Counted from the stretch's first letter, positions 16,181 through 24,796 are shown. The stretch is DNA of 38,188 nucleotides from Bdellovibrionales bacterium (GCA_018266335.1 JAFEAR010000051.1:1-38188); one strand, 5' to 3'. A program made the numbers and translations. Notes: generated from the letters alone by a model not told the origin.

Positions 16181-17668
16181 ATGAAAACCAATATACTGGC
16201 TGCGATCACACTTGCTCTATCGGCCCAAATTGTGGCTGCCGCGCAGCCCTTCGCCAGGGTGCTGATCGTTTTACCCGGAGTAGACTACGTTTCCCTAAAA
16301 GGCGGAGGCCAGCACTCAACTGGATACTTCTTAAATGAGTTTGCGACTCCGCTTATGGCGCTCACGAAGCTTGGCGCTGAAGTTGAAATTGCAACTCCGC
16401 AGGGAGTTCCTCCCACCATGGATAAAGCGAGCGACAAGGCGAGCTGGTTTGCGACTCCGCAGGAATACGAAGCGGCGAAGAACTTCGTAGCGTCGCTTAG
16501 GGGCCTGGCGAATCCCCGCTCTCTCGAATCGTTGACTTCTGAAGATCTAACCCGCTTCGATAGCCTCTTCGTGCCGGGCGGACACGCCTCCATGGAAGAT
16601 TTGCCCAAGAACGAAGCCATGGGTCGGGTCCTGCGTCACTTTCACGACAGCCAGAAGCCTACAGCCCTCATTTGTCACGGACCGGCGGCGCTCCTTTCAG
16701 CGGTTTCGGGCGGCGGCTGGATCTACGCGGGCTACAAGATGACCGTATTCTCGACGGCCGAAGAGCAAATTGAGGAAAGCAATGGGGATCTCGGAGGCCT
16801 CGTCACGTTCTACGTTGAGCAGGCCCTCCGCTCAAAGGGTGCCCTGATCGAAGTGGCGATGCCCTGGGCGAGTCACGCTTTTCGCGATCGTGAGCTCATC
16901 ACGGGTCAAAATCCTATGTCGGACAAGGCCGTGGCAGAACTACTGATTGAAGCGCTCGTTGAGCGCAAGGTGAAGCAGCTCCCTCTGAGCACATCTCTTG
17001 ATCTTACGGGCCGGAAGGTCTTCGATGTCCAGCAAGGCAGCAGGCAGGTCGATTGGAGCCAAGGTCATACGACCTTTTATGTAGGTGTTCGTAGAACGGA
17101 GGTTTCGTCCTCGAGTTTCGGTAAGCGACTTGAGGCACATATCCAGAAAGCCAAATCGGCCTTCGCGCCGAAAGCCTTAAAAGGCTATCGCGTGATCGCA
17201 ACTCCCGAGTACGAGATTGCCTTCCAGAATTGGACGAACGAAGCGACCATGAACGAAACCTTCGCCCAAGTCGGCGCTCCTGTCGTTGCGGACGCCGAGG
17301 GCTTCATGAGGAGATTGGTCTTCAAAGGTGTCCATTCGGTGCCCGAGTTCTCGAAACTGTCATCTCAAAAACTTAGTTTCAGCTGTAGTGACGTCCTCAA
17401 TCGAACAACAGGGGCGGACATGACTTTCGACTCAGCTTCGGTAGAGTTTAAGTTCGCATCTGATGAGCAACTCTATGTAGGGGGTTTTGAGTCTGGCACG
17501 GAAGAGCGTTTCTTAGTCGCGCGGGATCTATTACCTAGCTCGGGCCTTATGTCCATCTATCGGCTACGTGCTGAAAACCAACTTGCCCAGGGCAAATCAG
17601 GACTCGTCGAAGTCAATGTTGGCGGCGAAAGCTTCTGGTCCGTAACTTATCTGTGCTCGCCTAAGTAA
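16181..17668 (+). CDS. Secreted DJ-1/PfpI-superfamily protein with C-terminal extension
   Basis: 495 residues from ATG 16181, chosen for AAGGAGA at 16169-16175; upstream starts lack a ribosome site. A Sec signal (MKTNILAAITLALSAQIVAA) precedes a class-I glutamine amidotransferase-like domain (residues about 25-240): FVPGGHASMEDLP, nucleophile Cys165 in TALICHGPAALL. That nucleophile elbow and a Glu139 are like Hsp31/glyoxalase III proteins. The last 230 residues hold a separate domain not recognised (HTTFYVGVRRTE; EYEIAFQNWTNEATMNE). Periplasmic or secreted location is unusual for the family. Likely controlled by the divergent LysR. Confidence 0.85.
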   Translation: MKTNILAAITLALSAQIVAAAQPFARVLIVLPGVDYVSLKGGGQHSTGYFLNEFATPLMALTKLGAEVEIATPQGVPPTMDKASDKASWFATPQEYEAAKNFVASLRGLANPRSLESLTSEDLTRFDSLFVPGGHASMEDLPKNEAMGRVLRHFHDSQKPTALICHGPAALLSAVSGGGWIYAGYKMTVFSTAEEQIEESNGDLGGLVTFYVEQALRSKGALIEVAMPWASHAFRDRELITGQNPMSDKAVAELLIEALVERKVKQLPLSTSLDLTGRKVFDVQQGSRQVDWSQGHTTFYVGVRRTEVSSSSFGKRLEAHIQKAKSAFAPKALKGYRVIATPEYEIAFQNWTNEATMNETFAQVGAPVVADAEGFMRRLVFKGVHSVPEFSKLSSQKLSFSCSDVLNRTTGADMTFDSASVEFKFASDEQLYVGGFESGTEERFLVARDLLPSSGLMSIYRLRAENQLAQGKSGLVEVNVGGESFWSVTYLCSPK

Positions 17669-17743
17669 CGGTTGGAGGGCTTAGAATTCCCGTAATCGTA
17701 GGCACTTTGGCTTCGGCCGGGATGCTTTTTTGTTGCGTCTCCG

Positions 17744-17881
17744 CCGGTCGTGATCTCTCGCGTCTTTCAAGACGGCTTTTGAGGAGTTCAAAATTCCCTC
17801 GTGGTTCCGTCCATTTTGGGCGGTCCCCGGTTTTCGCAATCTTTGAAGATTGGTTAGAGGCAAGGCATCCAAAAAGAAGGG
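17744..17881 (+). pseudogene. Repeat copy C: decayed coding 3' end
   Basis: An ORF remnant reads AGRDLSRLSRRLL...LEARHPKRRDFE, comparable with IGRDVVRLYARFL of copy A and KAGHPK near its end. The final 23 bases (17859-17881) match copy B at 22/23. It lies on the right border of the LysR/DJ-1 pair. An apparent 69-residue ORF at 17707-17916 is this remnant and not a gene I would call. Confidence 0.5.
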
Positions 17882-17947
17882 ATTTCGAGCAAACTAAAAG
17901 GGACACTATAACTTAAAAAATTTGCCGGAGGTGGTAATCTCCACGTG

Positions 17948-18403
17948 ATGAAATGGCTTCTATTCCTCTTGCTCGCCACGATCGAATCGGCCTGGGCCGT
18001 TTCGATATGCCGCGTTTGTCTCACAACGCCGCAAGAAATTTCCCAACTCACTAGCCACAACGGCACCAGGTCGGGGTCCCAGCCTCGAAGCCGGAAGCTC
18101 GTCCGCCCTCTCTTTACGGGCGATTTATTTTACTCTGTCGATGACGAGGAACCCAAGCCTCTGCCCAAAGGCCAAGGCGTGTATTTCGAATTGAACGATC
18201 GCATGCCCCATCAGATGCGAATTCTACGCGCTGACAGACAGAAAGTTTGGCACCGCTTCTCGTTCGACTGCGGAGCCCACGATCAAGGACTTGATATTCG
18301 ATTCGCCGCCCAAGCGGCCTATTCGCCAGGCTGGATGGTCTACCCGCTCACAACAGATCCACGCAAATGTTCATGGCATCCGCAAAGTAGAGCTAAGGAA
18401 TAA
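17948..18403 (+). CDS. Secreted hypothetical protein
   Basis: 151 residues with a signal peptide (MKWLLFLLLATIESAWA, cleavage likely after AWA). The mature part begins VSICRVCLTTP and has further cysteines (DCGAHD, KCSWHP), so disulfides are likely after export. A GTG at 17945 is a possible alternative start: GGAGGTG at 17927-17933 is 11 bases from it and 14 from the ATG. No family recognised. It is the last gene before the conjugation region and has its own small upstream region. Confidence 0.6.
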   Translation: MKWLLFLLLATIESAWAVSICRVCLTTPQEISQLTSHNGTRSGSQPRSRKLVRPLFTGDLFYSVDDEEPKPLPKGQGVYFELNDRMPHQMRILRADRQKVWHRFSFDCGAHDQGLDIRFAAQAAYSPGWMVYPLTTDPRKCSWHPQSRAKE

Positions 18404-18811
18404 CTCCGAAGTTGCGGCCTTCAAGACCCGAATGTTCCGTTACCCCAATCTCTTTCAATCGAACCAACTGACTCGAAGCGCGGCACATCAGGAAACAACG
18501 CTCGTCCGTAGTGCTTTCGGAGATACTTATCCTCACGCGAGCGCGACGAGCGACTGAAGGCAATTCGATCAAATTTTGAAAATTATGCAGTTCAAAGCTC
18601 TGAGCTAGCGAATGCGGCATGAGTTCTGTTGAACCTAACTCTTCCACACTTGGAACCCAGCGCGTTCCATTTCTGAAACCCATTCCACTTCTGAAACATC
18701 TGCTGCGCCGATGAAAAACTAAATTTTCCATATTTTCTGCCCTTTAGCCAACTGAGCTTGCGCGTGCGCGCGCCTGGCACACTTTGCTTACCTCTTTAAC
18801 TGAGAGGACGA
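18404..18811. promoter_or_regulatory. 408-base gap: operator cluster upstream of the conjugation operon
   Basis: Contains GTTC-tgtt-GAAC (18623-18634), TTCCA-N4-TGGAA (18642-18655) and two TTCCA-N5-GAAAC motifs (18665-18679, 18683-18697), the same motif as at 7.6 kb. Downstream is an AT-rich stretch then CTGGCAC...TTTGCT, which resembles a sigma-54 promoter but with the GG and GC only 8 bases apart. The first 200 bases hold nothing I recognise. Likely the main control region of the transfer genes. Confidence 0.5.
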
Positions 18812-19075
18812 ATGAATCGCCCCTCAGAAAGAGGCCTTATGAAAAATTATGAAAATGGAAATTACTCGGAATGTAGTCGGTGCGGATCGCTATCGCTCGA
18901 GCATCTTCAAACCTACTGCCACTGCGCAAACTGCTTTTATTGTCCGGACATTGACGAACCCAAAGACCCTGCTATCGCGCGAACGATGATGCTGGCGCTT
19001 CGGGTAGAAGAGTCATCAAAAACTTCAACTGAGGCGGCTCCGTCGCAAGTCACCAAAAAGGCCGTGGGTTGGTAA
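18812..19075 (+). CDS. Small Cys-rich (zinc-ribbon-like) protein
   Basis: 87 residues. CSRCGS and then YCHCANCFYCPD give C-x2-C and C-x-C-x2-C-x2-C groups, typical of a small zinc-binding fold. ATG 18812 follows GAGAGGAC; ATG 18839 is an alternative that keeps all cysteines. The C terminus is polar and low complexity. First gene of the conjugation operon; probably a regulatory or assembly accessory, with no recognised family. Confidence 0.65.
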   Translation: MNRPSERGLMKNYENGNYSECSRCGSLSLEHLQTYCHCANCFYCPDIDEPKDPAIARTMMLALRVEESSKTSTEAAPSQVTKKAVGW

Positions 19076-19080
19076 GCATT

Positions 19081-19269
19081 ATGTTGAATATCGCATCACA
19101 GGCATTGCTTCGTCTCTTTGGAATCAATCTGGATCTCAGCGGCCTTGGCGAATTTGAAAGTCCGCAGCATGACGCTTGCGCCCTGCGAAGAGTCGAACGG
19201 TCGCTATCAGATCTGAAAGAACGAATCGCCATCCATCGCACCAACACAGGATCAAATGGAGTCGCGTAA
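19081..19269 (+). CDS. Small hypothetical protein
   Basis: 62 residues from ATG 19081 (a TTG at 19069 would overlap the previous gene). N-terminal amphipathic or weakly hydrophobic stretch (MLNIASQALLRLFGINLDLSG) and a charged helical C terminus (LRRVERSLSDLKERIAIH). Its stop overlaps the next start as TAATG, implying coupling to the sigma-region-4 protein. No family recognised. Confidence 0.5.
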   Translation: MLNIASQALLRLFGINLDLSGLGEFESPQHDACALRRVERSLSDLKERIAIHRTNTGSNGVA

Positions 19270-19535
19270 TGAACCCCAATGAAATGCTTCAATTTACAAA
19301 GAACGACCGTCATATTGTAAGACGCGCGCTGCTTCGCCTTCCACTTGAAGAGCAGCAAGTGGTATTTCTGCGATTCTGGGAAGAAATGTCGACCGAAGAG
19401 ATCGCGATCTACTTCGGTCATAGCTATCAAAAAATCGAATCTATTTTGGCTCGAGCCTGCGAGAAGATTCGAACTCTTTGCCTGATGCACCCGAAGTTTA
19501 GTCGGTCAATGCGGCAAGTATCCTGCTCAGCATAA
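19269..19535 (+). CDS. Stand-alone sigma-70 region 4-like protein
   Basis: 88 residues. The sequence ALLRLPLEEQQVVFLRFWEE followed by MSTEEIAIYFGHSYQKIESILARA matches region 4 of ECF sigma factors (the -35-binding HTH), with no region 2. It cannot be a full sigma factor; it could act as a small DNA-binding regulator, an anti-sigma-like decoy, or a partner to a separate region 2 protein. Start ATG 19269 overlaps the upstream stop (TAATG). Its place at the head of the conjugation operon points to control of transfer genes. Confidence 0.72.
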   Translation: MNPNEMLQFTKNDRHIVRRALLRLPLEEQQVVFLRFWEEMSTEEIAIYFGHSYQKIESILARACEKIRTLCLMHPKFSRSMRQVSCSA

Positions 19536-19573
19536 CTAAAAATCAATTACAGCCAAACACTCTAAGGAGTCAG

Positions 19574-19948
19574 ATGACCAATCAAAATCAAGACAATATT
19601 CCAAACGCAAAACCCGAAAAAGCGTACCTTTGGTGGAAGGATGCTCGCACCGAGCGCTGCATCCCCGCCGGAGTCGCTTTCTACGAAGCTCAGTACGGCG
19701 AGTACCGCTTGAAACTCGATTTCTTGCAAGCCATGGATAGCAACGGAAGTCAACTTTATCTGCGCAGCATCGGCATCGTCGATGGACAGCTCATGTACCG
19801 CGCTGAAACAGTCGTTAAAAAAGATGGCAAGTACGCCGGTCGCCGTGTCGTCGGTGAAGGTTACTCGTCGGCCGAAACCAACGGAGAAGTTCATATCAAT
19901 CTTGGCCCCTTCGAGCGCCTGCTAGTGTTATCGACCACTCAAAAGTAA
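19574..19948 (+). CDS. Conserved-looking hypothetical protein of the transfer operon
   Basis: 124 residues, ATG preceded by CTAAGGAGTCAG, a strong ribosome site. Predicted beta-rich: YRLKLDFLQAMDSNGSQLYL, GQLMYRAETVVKKDG, GEVHINLGPFERLLVL. No signal peptide or membrane span, so cytoplasmic. The next gene (VirB2) begins immediately at the base after its stop. No family recognised; position suggests an accessory to conjugation. Confidence 0.62.
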   Translation: MTNQNQDNIPNAKPEKAYLWWKDARTERCIPAGVAFYEAQYGEYRLKLDFLQAMDSNGSQLYLRSIGIVDGQLMYRAETVVKKDGKYAGRRVVGEGYSSAETNGEVHINLGPFERLLVLSTTQK

Positions 19949-20248
19949 GTGAATGACAAAAACCTAGGCTGGTTGTTCTTTGTCGTGGGCGTCGCCCTTA
20001 TTGTTTTTTTGGTGCCCGACCCGGCGATGGCCTACGAGTTCGAGAGCCGAACACAGGCACTTACCTCGAACCTCATTTCGACGGTTCTACCGCTCGTTAG
20101 CACACTCGGCCTCGTCTATGCCGCCATCCTTGCCCTGACGGGTGATGCCGGAGCCAAGGCTCGAATCGTGGGCGTGGTCGTTGCCAGCATGTGCGGATTT
20201 TTAGCTCCGCATTTTATTAGCTGGCTTAAGGCCGCTGCCGGGCAATGA
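19949..20248 (+). CDS. virB2: VirB2/TrbC-like major pilin
   Basis: 99 residues from GTG 19949 directly after the preceding stop. A leader ends near PDPAMA, then a short polar part and two long hydrophobic helices (LISTVLPLVSTLGLVYAAILAL and ARIVGVVVASMCGFLAPHFI) joined by a small basic loop TGDAGAKA, the normal architecture of VirB2 pilins. It starts the core T4SS block and overlaps virB3 by ATGA. Confidence 0.82.
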   Translation: MNDKNLGWLFFVVGVALIVFLVPDPAMAYEFESRTQALTSNLISTVLPLVSTLGLVYAAILALTGDAGAKARIVGVVVASMCGFLAPHFISWLKAAAGQ

Positions 20249-20565
20249 CGGAACTCAGAACATCGACGGTTCATAGGAACCTAGATGCCAAGCTTAAGAT
20301 CGTGGGCATGGAGGTCCACGATCTTCTCTTTGTGCTGCTCTTCGCGTCGATCATGAATCTCATTTTCGGAAAGACGGGACTAGCGCTCTACTTGGTATTC
20401 TTGCTCCCAATGCTTATGGCAGGAGTCTTGTTTATTGCCAAGCGAAACAAACCAGATCGGTATCTTATTCATCTTATTCGTTACCAGCTTAGCCCGGGCT
20501 TCTACAGCTCGGGCGAGCTGGGAGCGAAGTACGAACTCATGCGAAGGAAAATCTATAAAAACTAG
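20245..20565 (+). CDS. virB3: VirB3-like inner-membrane T4SS protein
   Basis: 106 residues. The order is short cytoplasmic N terminus, VEVHDLLFVLLFAS-type first hydrophobic segment (about 26-43), a second (LYLVFLLPMLMAGVLFIA), and a basic tail with NKPDRYLIHLIRYQLSPGF, as in VirB3/TrbD proteins that dock onto VirB4. ATG 20245 overlaps the pilin stop. Its 3' end overlaps the probable ATA start of virB4 by 11 bases. Confidence 0.82.
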   Translation: MTELRTSTVHRNLDAKLKIVGMEVHDLLFVLLFASIMNLIFGKTGLALYLVFLLPMLMAGVLFIAKRNKPDRYLIHLIRYQLSPGFYSSGELGAKYELMRRKIYKN

Positions 20566-22990
20566 TGAGCATAAGGGACTCTCTGACCGCCTTCCATTTT
20601 GGCATTTCGATGACGACATGATGGTGTATGCGGATGGCTCTCTAGGGGCAGGATTTCGCCTGAGTGGCGTGGATATTTCGGTTGCGCCAACTGACCTCAT
20701 CAACGAAGTCGCAACAAGCATCGAAAATCTTCTCAACACGGCAGAAGAGGGGCTCAAACTTCAATTTTTCTACCGACTCACGCCGCATGTCAATTCGACA
20801 ATTAGTGAGCATGAGCGAATCACGGCATCTGTTGGCGACTTATATGCGCCGATTGCCGAATCGCGGATTAAGTTTCTTCGTGAAAATGCAACGCTCAACC
20901 GATACTTCAGCCCCGAGATCTATTTCTTTATCCGTTCAAAGCCGCATTCCTACCGAAAGCAAAAGCTCTGGGAGAGTCAAAAGTTATTCCAAGAGCTGAC
21001 AAAAAAAGAATACGCCGAGCATTTGGATAAATTTTACCGATCGATTCGGCAAATTGAATCCTCGCTCGGGCACGCAAGCTTAAAGCCCTCGAGGCTTAGC
21101 GCCCAGGACTGGTTTGGTCTCTTGTACGAGTTTTTGAATCTTACGAGATCTGAAAAACATGCGTGCCCCGAACTACCTGCGGCCACGGCACTCGATATAT
21201 TCGATGAACCGCTGGCTGCACGTTGTTGCCTAACGGATCTTGAAGTTCACTCCGACCACATTCGAATGGGCGAGCATTTGTTTCGGGTACTAACTCTAAA
21301 GACGCTGCCAGAAGGAGCAAGTCAGGCGGCGATGATGAACAGCTTTCTTGGGCTACCGTTCTACTTTTGGCTGAGCCAGACGGTTTCTATTCAAGACCAA
21401 AAGAAAGAAATCGAGCGACTACAGCTTCAGCGCCGCCTAGCGCACTCGATGGCGTCGGGCGCCGGTAACGTCGCCGACCTCGAGTCCGAATCAAAACTCG
21501 GTCACATCGAGGAGCTGATACGGGATCTACTCGAGGGCTCCGAAAAAATTGTCTCCATGGATGTTACCTGTATCGTCTGGGGCAAATCGATTGAAGAGCT
21601 CGAAGAAAAATCAGACGAGGTCCTGAAAGCGTTTAAGGGCGTCAACCAGGCCGAGGGGGTTATTGAAACACTTCCGGCGTTTGATGCCTTTATCGGTGCG
21701 CTCCCAGGAGTTTGCGAGGGACTGAGGTCCAAGAAAGTAAAATCGAGTAACGCCGCTCATTTTGCTCCCGCATTCTCGTCATGGCGGGGAAACAAGCGCC
21801 CCGTGTGCCTACTCCCAAACCGTGACGGGGTGCTCGTTTCGGTGGACCCCTTCGCCCCGGAGCTTCCGGCATGGAACGGTATGGTTCTTGGGAGCACGGG
21901 CTCGGGCAAAAGCTTTGGACTGCTTCAGCTCATACTACAGTTTTATGGGCAGAACCCCCGACCTAAAGTCGTATGGATTGATAACGGTGCTTCCTCGCAG
22001 CGGGCCATTGAGGTGCTGGGCGGTGAATTCGTTGATTTGAACATCCATTCTGGTATTCGCCTCAATGCATTTGATCTTCCGCCAGGCGAAACGAAGCCAA
22101 GTCCATCTAAAGTAAAGCTGCTGCTAGCCGTGCTCGAGATGATCCTCAAAGACGAAGAGCGGGCCGGACTTCCTAAGCGTGAAAAAGCACTTTTGGAAGA
22201 AGTCATTTTCGATTGCTACGTGAAAGTAAAGGATCGCGCACCCCAGCTAAGCGACCTTCGCGATTTGCTCAAGAAGCATAAAGATGACGAGCTTCGATCC
22301 TACGCCGAAATTCTATATTCATGGACGGGCGACACGGCCTACGGACGAATGCTCGATGGCCCATCGAATGTTCATCTGACAAAGAATCTTACGACCATCG
22401 AGATTAAGGGGCTCGATGTATACCCGGATCTGCAAAACGTATTTCTACTCCTTGCGACGGACTTTGTTCGAACCGAGGCCTCTCGGGATATCAGCCAGCC
22501 CTTTCTTTTTGTAATTGATGAGGGGTGGAAGATATTTCAAACCCCGGCGGCGCTTTCGTTTGCCCTCGAAGCCTACCGAACCTTTCGAAAGTTCAATGCG
22601 GGAATTTGGTGCATCAGTCAAAACTACAAGGACTTTTTGTTTAGCGAGGCCATTGCGAGCGCCATTCTTCCCAACACCACGAGTATCTTTATTCTGAAGC
22701 AGCGGGGTATTGACTGGGAGGATTTTAAAACACGCCTCGGACTAAATGACACCGAACTTGAAGCGGTGAAGAGCCTCAAGTCATCCAAAGGTGAGTTTAC
22801 CGAAGTGTTCTTCATGCAGGACGAAGGAAGATCCGTCTTTCGGGTCATGCCCGACCCTTTGAGTTACTGGATCTGCACAAGTGACCCAAGGGATAAGGCC
22901 GAAATCGAGCGCGTGCAGAACGAAAATCCAGAGTTATCAAAACTCGAAGTGTTAGAGAAAATTTGCGCCGCGCGAAAGAAGGTCGCATAG
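20555..22990 (+). CDS. virB4: VirB4/TrbE-type T4SS ATPase, probable ATA start
   Basis: Energises pilus assembly and substrate transfer at the inner membrane. Walker A VLGSTGSGKSFG and Walker B FLFVIDEGWKIF are clear, with CISQNYKDF downstream. The N terminus KTSEHKGLSDRLPFWHF leading into DDDMMVYADGSLGAGF is coding-like, but no ATG, GTG or TTG exists between TTG 20435, deep in virB3, and ATG 20618. An in-frame ATA at 20555 stands six bases after AAGGA, giving 811 residues. If only canonical starts count, ATG 20618 (790 residues) is the choice. Confidence 0.88.
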   Translation: MKTSEHKGLSDRLPFWHFDDDMMVYADGSLGAGFRLSGVDISVAPTDLINEVATSIENLLNTAEEGLKLQFFYRLTPHVNSTISEHERITASVGDLYAPIAESRIKFLRENATLNRYFSPEIYFFIRSKPHSYRKQKLWESQKLFQELTKKEYAEHLDKFYRSIRQIESSLGHASLKPSRLSAQDWFGLLYEFLNLTRSEKHACPELPAATALDIFDEPLAARCCLTDLEVHSDHIRMGEHLFRVLTLKTLPEGASQAAMMNSFLGLPFYFWLSQTVSIQDQKKEIERLQLQRRLAHSMASGAGNVADLESESKLGHIEELIRDLLEGSEKIVSMDVTCIVWGKSIEELEEKSDEVLKAFKGVNQAEGVIETLPAFDAFIGALPGVCEGLRSKKVKSSNAAHFAPAFSSWRGNKRPVCLLPNRDGVLVSVDPFAPELPAWNGMVLGSTGSGKSFGLLQLILQFYGQNPRPKVVWIDNGASSQRAIEVLGGEFVDLNIHSGIRLNAFDLPPGETKPSPSKVKLLLAVLEMILKDEERAGLPKREKALLEEVIFDCYVKVKDRAPQLSDLRDLLKKHKDDELRSYAEILYSWTGDTAYGRMLDGPSNVHLTKNLTTIEIKGLDVYPDLQNVFLLLATDFVRTEASRDISQPFLFVIDEGWKIFQTPAALSFALEAYRTFRKFNAGIWCISQNYKDFLFSEAIASAILPNTTSIFILKQRGIDWEDFKTRLGLNDTELEAVKSLKSSKGEFTEVFFMQDEGRSVFRVMPDPLSYWICTSDPRDKAEIERVQNENPELSKLEVLEKICAARKKVA

Positions 22991-23691
22991 AGAGGCTCCG
23001 CAGAAAATGGTTCGCCACAGTGCTGGCTACATCGATGTTGGTAACTCCTTACCAAAGCTATGCCTTTAGCGATGGCTCCGGTTGGGCAATTTATCCGTAT
23101 ATCGTAAAAATGCTGTACGAGGCCTACAAGCGCTACACGCAGCTTCAGCAAATGATCCAGCAAAGTAAAAGCCATCTGGACTACCTGAGAGCCGTGAATG
23201 CGGGCCTCGACAACATCATGGGGATCGTTTCGAGTCTGCCGGTCAAAGACGAGCGAGTCCTAGAAGATCTAAAGAACTTCAAAGATGCTGTGCAAAAAGT
23301 GAATGATCTATACGGCGCAGTGCCTCAAAGTAAGGAGTCAAACATCCAGCTTCTGCACGATGACACAATTGCTGAGAGTTTGAAGTTAACGAACTCCGCA
23401 AAGGAATATGCCGAGGGGCAGGAAGCCAACGCAATTCGTGCCTTTCAAATGGCGGGCCAAATGAGCCCAAAGGGTGCTGCCCGTCTTGCCGCATCGACGA
23501 ATGCGCAAATTTTACACACGCTCAGCCAGCTCCTTCGGGTGCATGGCCAGATGCTCAAAGTACAAAGCGAGGAGTTTGCTCTGTCAAATAAACAAGAAAA
23601 GGACTCCGTGGGTCGCTTCAACAAAGTGAATGCCGACATGAAAGAAAGTTTAGAAAAGTTTCAGGGCGACTTCGAGTTGCCGCGTTTTTAA
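22987..23691 (+). CDS. virB5: VirB5/TrbJ-like periplasmic T4SS protein, probable ATA start
   Basis: 234 residues. The best start is ATA 22987, which overlaps the virB4 stop as ATAG and lies four bases after AGAAGG; it gives an ideal signal peptide, IERLRRKWFATVLATSMLV then TPYQSYA. The only canonical upstream start, TTG 22963, would add eight charged residues. The mature protein is helical and Gln/Lys-rich (YKRYTQLQQMIQQSKSHLDYL), as in TrbJ/VirB5 minor pilus proteins. Lies between virB4 and virB6 as in other T4SS operons. Confidence 0.75.
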   Translation: MERLRRKWFATVLATSMLVTPYQSYAFSDGSGWAIYPYIVKMLYEAYKRYTQLQQMIQQSKSHLDYLRAVNAGLDNIMGIVSSLPVKDERVLEDLKNFKDAVQKVNDLYGAVPQSKESNIQLLHDDTIAESLKLTNSAKEYAEGQEANAIRAFQMAGQMSPKGAARLAASTNAQILHTLSQLLRVHGQMLKVQSEEFALSNKQEKDSVGRFNKVNADMKESLEKFQGDFELPRF

Positions 23692-23705
23692 CCGAGTGAC
23701 GACAC

Positions 23706-24683
23706 ATGTTTGATTGGCTTCCAGAGGTTTGCCGGGACCTGCGCGGGAATCTGGTGCAAATGTACTGGACCCTGCTGGTTCCCTACATCGTATTCTTAAT
23801 TTGCCTTGAGTTCTTTCGGCCCGACGGGTCTCCATCGGCCGGGAGAATATTGAGGCGGGCGGTTGTTTCGGTCATTTTGCTCTTGTCGTTTGAGGAATGC
23901 ATGAATGTCATCGCCATGCTCTCGGATGGAATCACCGACAAGATTAGTGGCCTTGTTAAGCTTAAAGAGCTGCTGCAACACCTGAAGCGTGACTATGCCG
24001 ACCGAGAGGTGAGTTGGCTCAAGGCGCGCGAGGCGATTCTCTACATCATGAATCTCATTGCCTACATGATCGCCTATCTTGGTGTTTATGTGGCCGATGT
24101 CTTGGTTCACTTTGTATGGTCGGTTTTGTACATCGTCTCGCCGCTGATGATCCTGATGTACGTCTCCGAGCGAACGGCGTTTGTAACGAGCAATCTGTAC
24201 AAGGGACTCATTAACGTCGTTCTCTGGAAGATCCTCTGGTCGATTCTTGCGGTGCTGCTTCTGAAGATGACGACAAGTCCAGCCGTGGCGGCCGATAGCG
24301 AGAATTTCTTGACCATCGTTCTTATGAACCTTTGCATCGGTGTCAGCATGCTGCTGATTCCGATGGCGACAAGCTCGCTCATAAACGACGGAATGACTTC
24401 TGCTGCATCGGCCCTGTCGGCTATGCCTACGGGAGCGGTGATGGCGGCCGCCAAGGTCTACTCAGCCAAATTCGCTAAGGGCGGAGCTAAGGAGATCTTT
24501 AGCGGTTTCAAGGGAACTCGCAGCACCGCTGCCGGTACTTATCGTATGGCAAAAACTGCGGTTAGCTCAGTTCCGAAGGCCATTCAGCGCTCAAAGGATG
24601 TGGGGCGTCGCGCGGTTGAAACCTTCAAAGCGCGGCGGGATCGCGAGTACCATCCACGGCCTCCCGCGAAGAAGGGGCCGTAG
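23706..24683 (+). CDS. virB6: VirB6/TrbL-like polytopic T4SS protein
   Basis: 325 residues with about six hydrophobic helices between residues 18 and 250, including WTLLVPYIVFLICLEFF and MNLCIGVSMLLIPMATS, then a basic, Ala/Lys-rich cytoplasmic tail ending HPRPPAKKGP. This matches VirB6/TrbL inner-membrane channel proteins. It ends the first T4SS half; the next T4SS gene is 3.2 kb downstream after a cargo block. Confidence 0.8.
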   Translation: MFDWLPEVCRDLRGNLVQMYWTLLVPYIVFLICLEFFRPDGSPSAGRILRRAVVSVILLLSFEECMNVIAMLSDGITDKISGLVKLKELLQHLKRDYADREVSWLKAREAILYIMNLIAYMIAYLGVYVADVLVHFVWSVLYIVSPLMILMYVSERTAFVTSNLYKGLINVVLWKILWSILAVLLLKMTTSPAVAADSENFLTIVLMNLCIGVSMLLIPMATSSLINDGMTSAASALSAMPTGAVMAAAKVYSAKFAKGGAKEIFSGFKGTRSTAAGTYRMAKTAVSSVPKAIQRSKDVGRRAVETFKARRDREYHPRPPAKKGP

Positions 24684-24796
24684 CTGCGCATGCGAATGTT
24701 CGCGGCCCTGCAGTGTCAAATTATCGGTAAGTTCAAGGTCCTCGCCCCTACCCAAAACTAACAGCAATTAATAGACTGGGCGCTCGGGGGATTTTT

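Noticed and set aside
17707..17916. 69-codon ORF after the DJ-1 gene
   Set aside because: It is repeat copy C, with related decayed copies elsewhere; no ribosome site.
18393..18731. Minus-strand ORF of 112 codons
   Set aside because: It overlaps the operator-like dyads and the end of the secreted-protein gene, has no ribosome site and no recognisable motif; could be a remnant but I do not call it.
18774..18789. Sigma-54 (-24/-12) promoter
   Set aside because: TGGCAC and TTGCT are present, but the GG and GC dinucleotides are separated by 8 rather than 10 bases.
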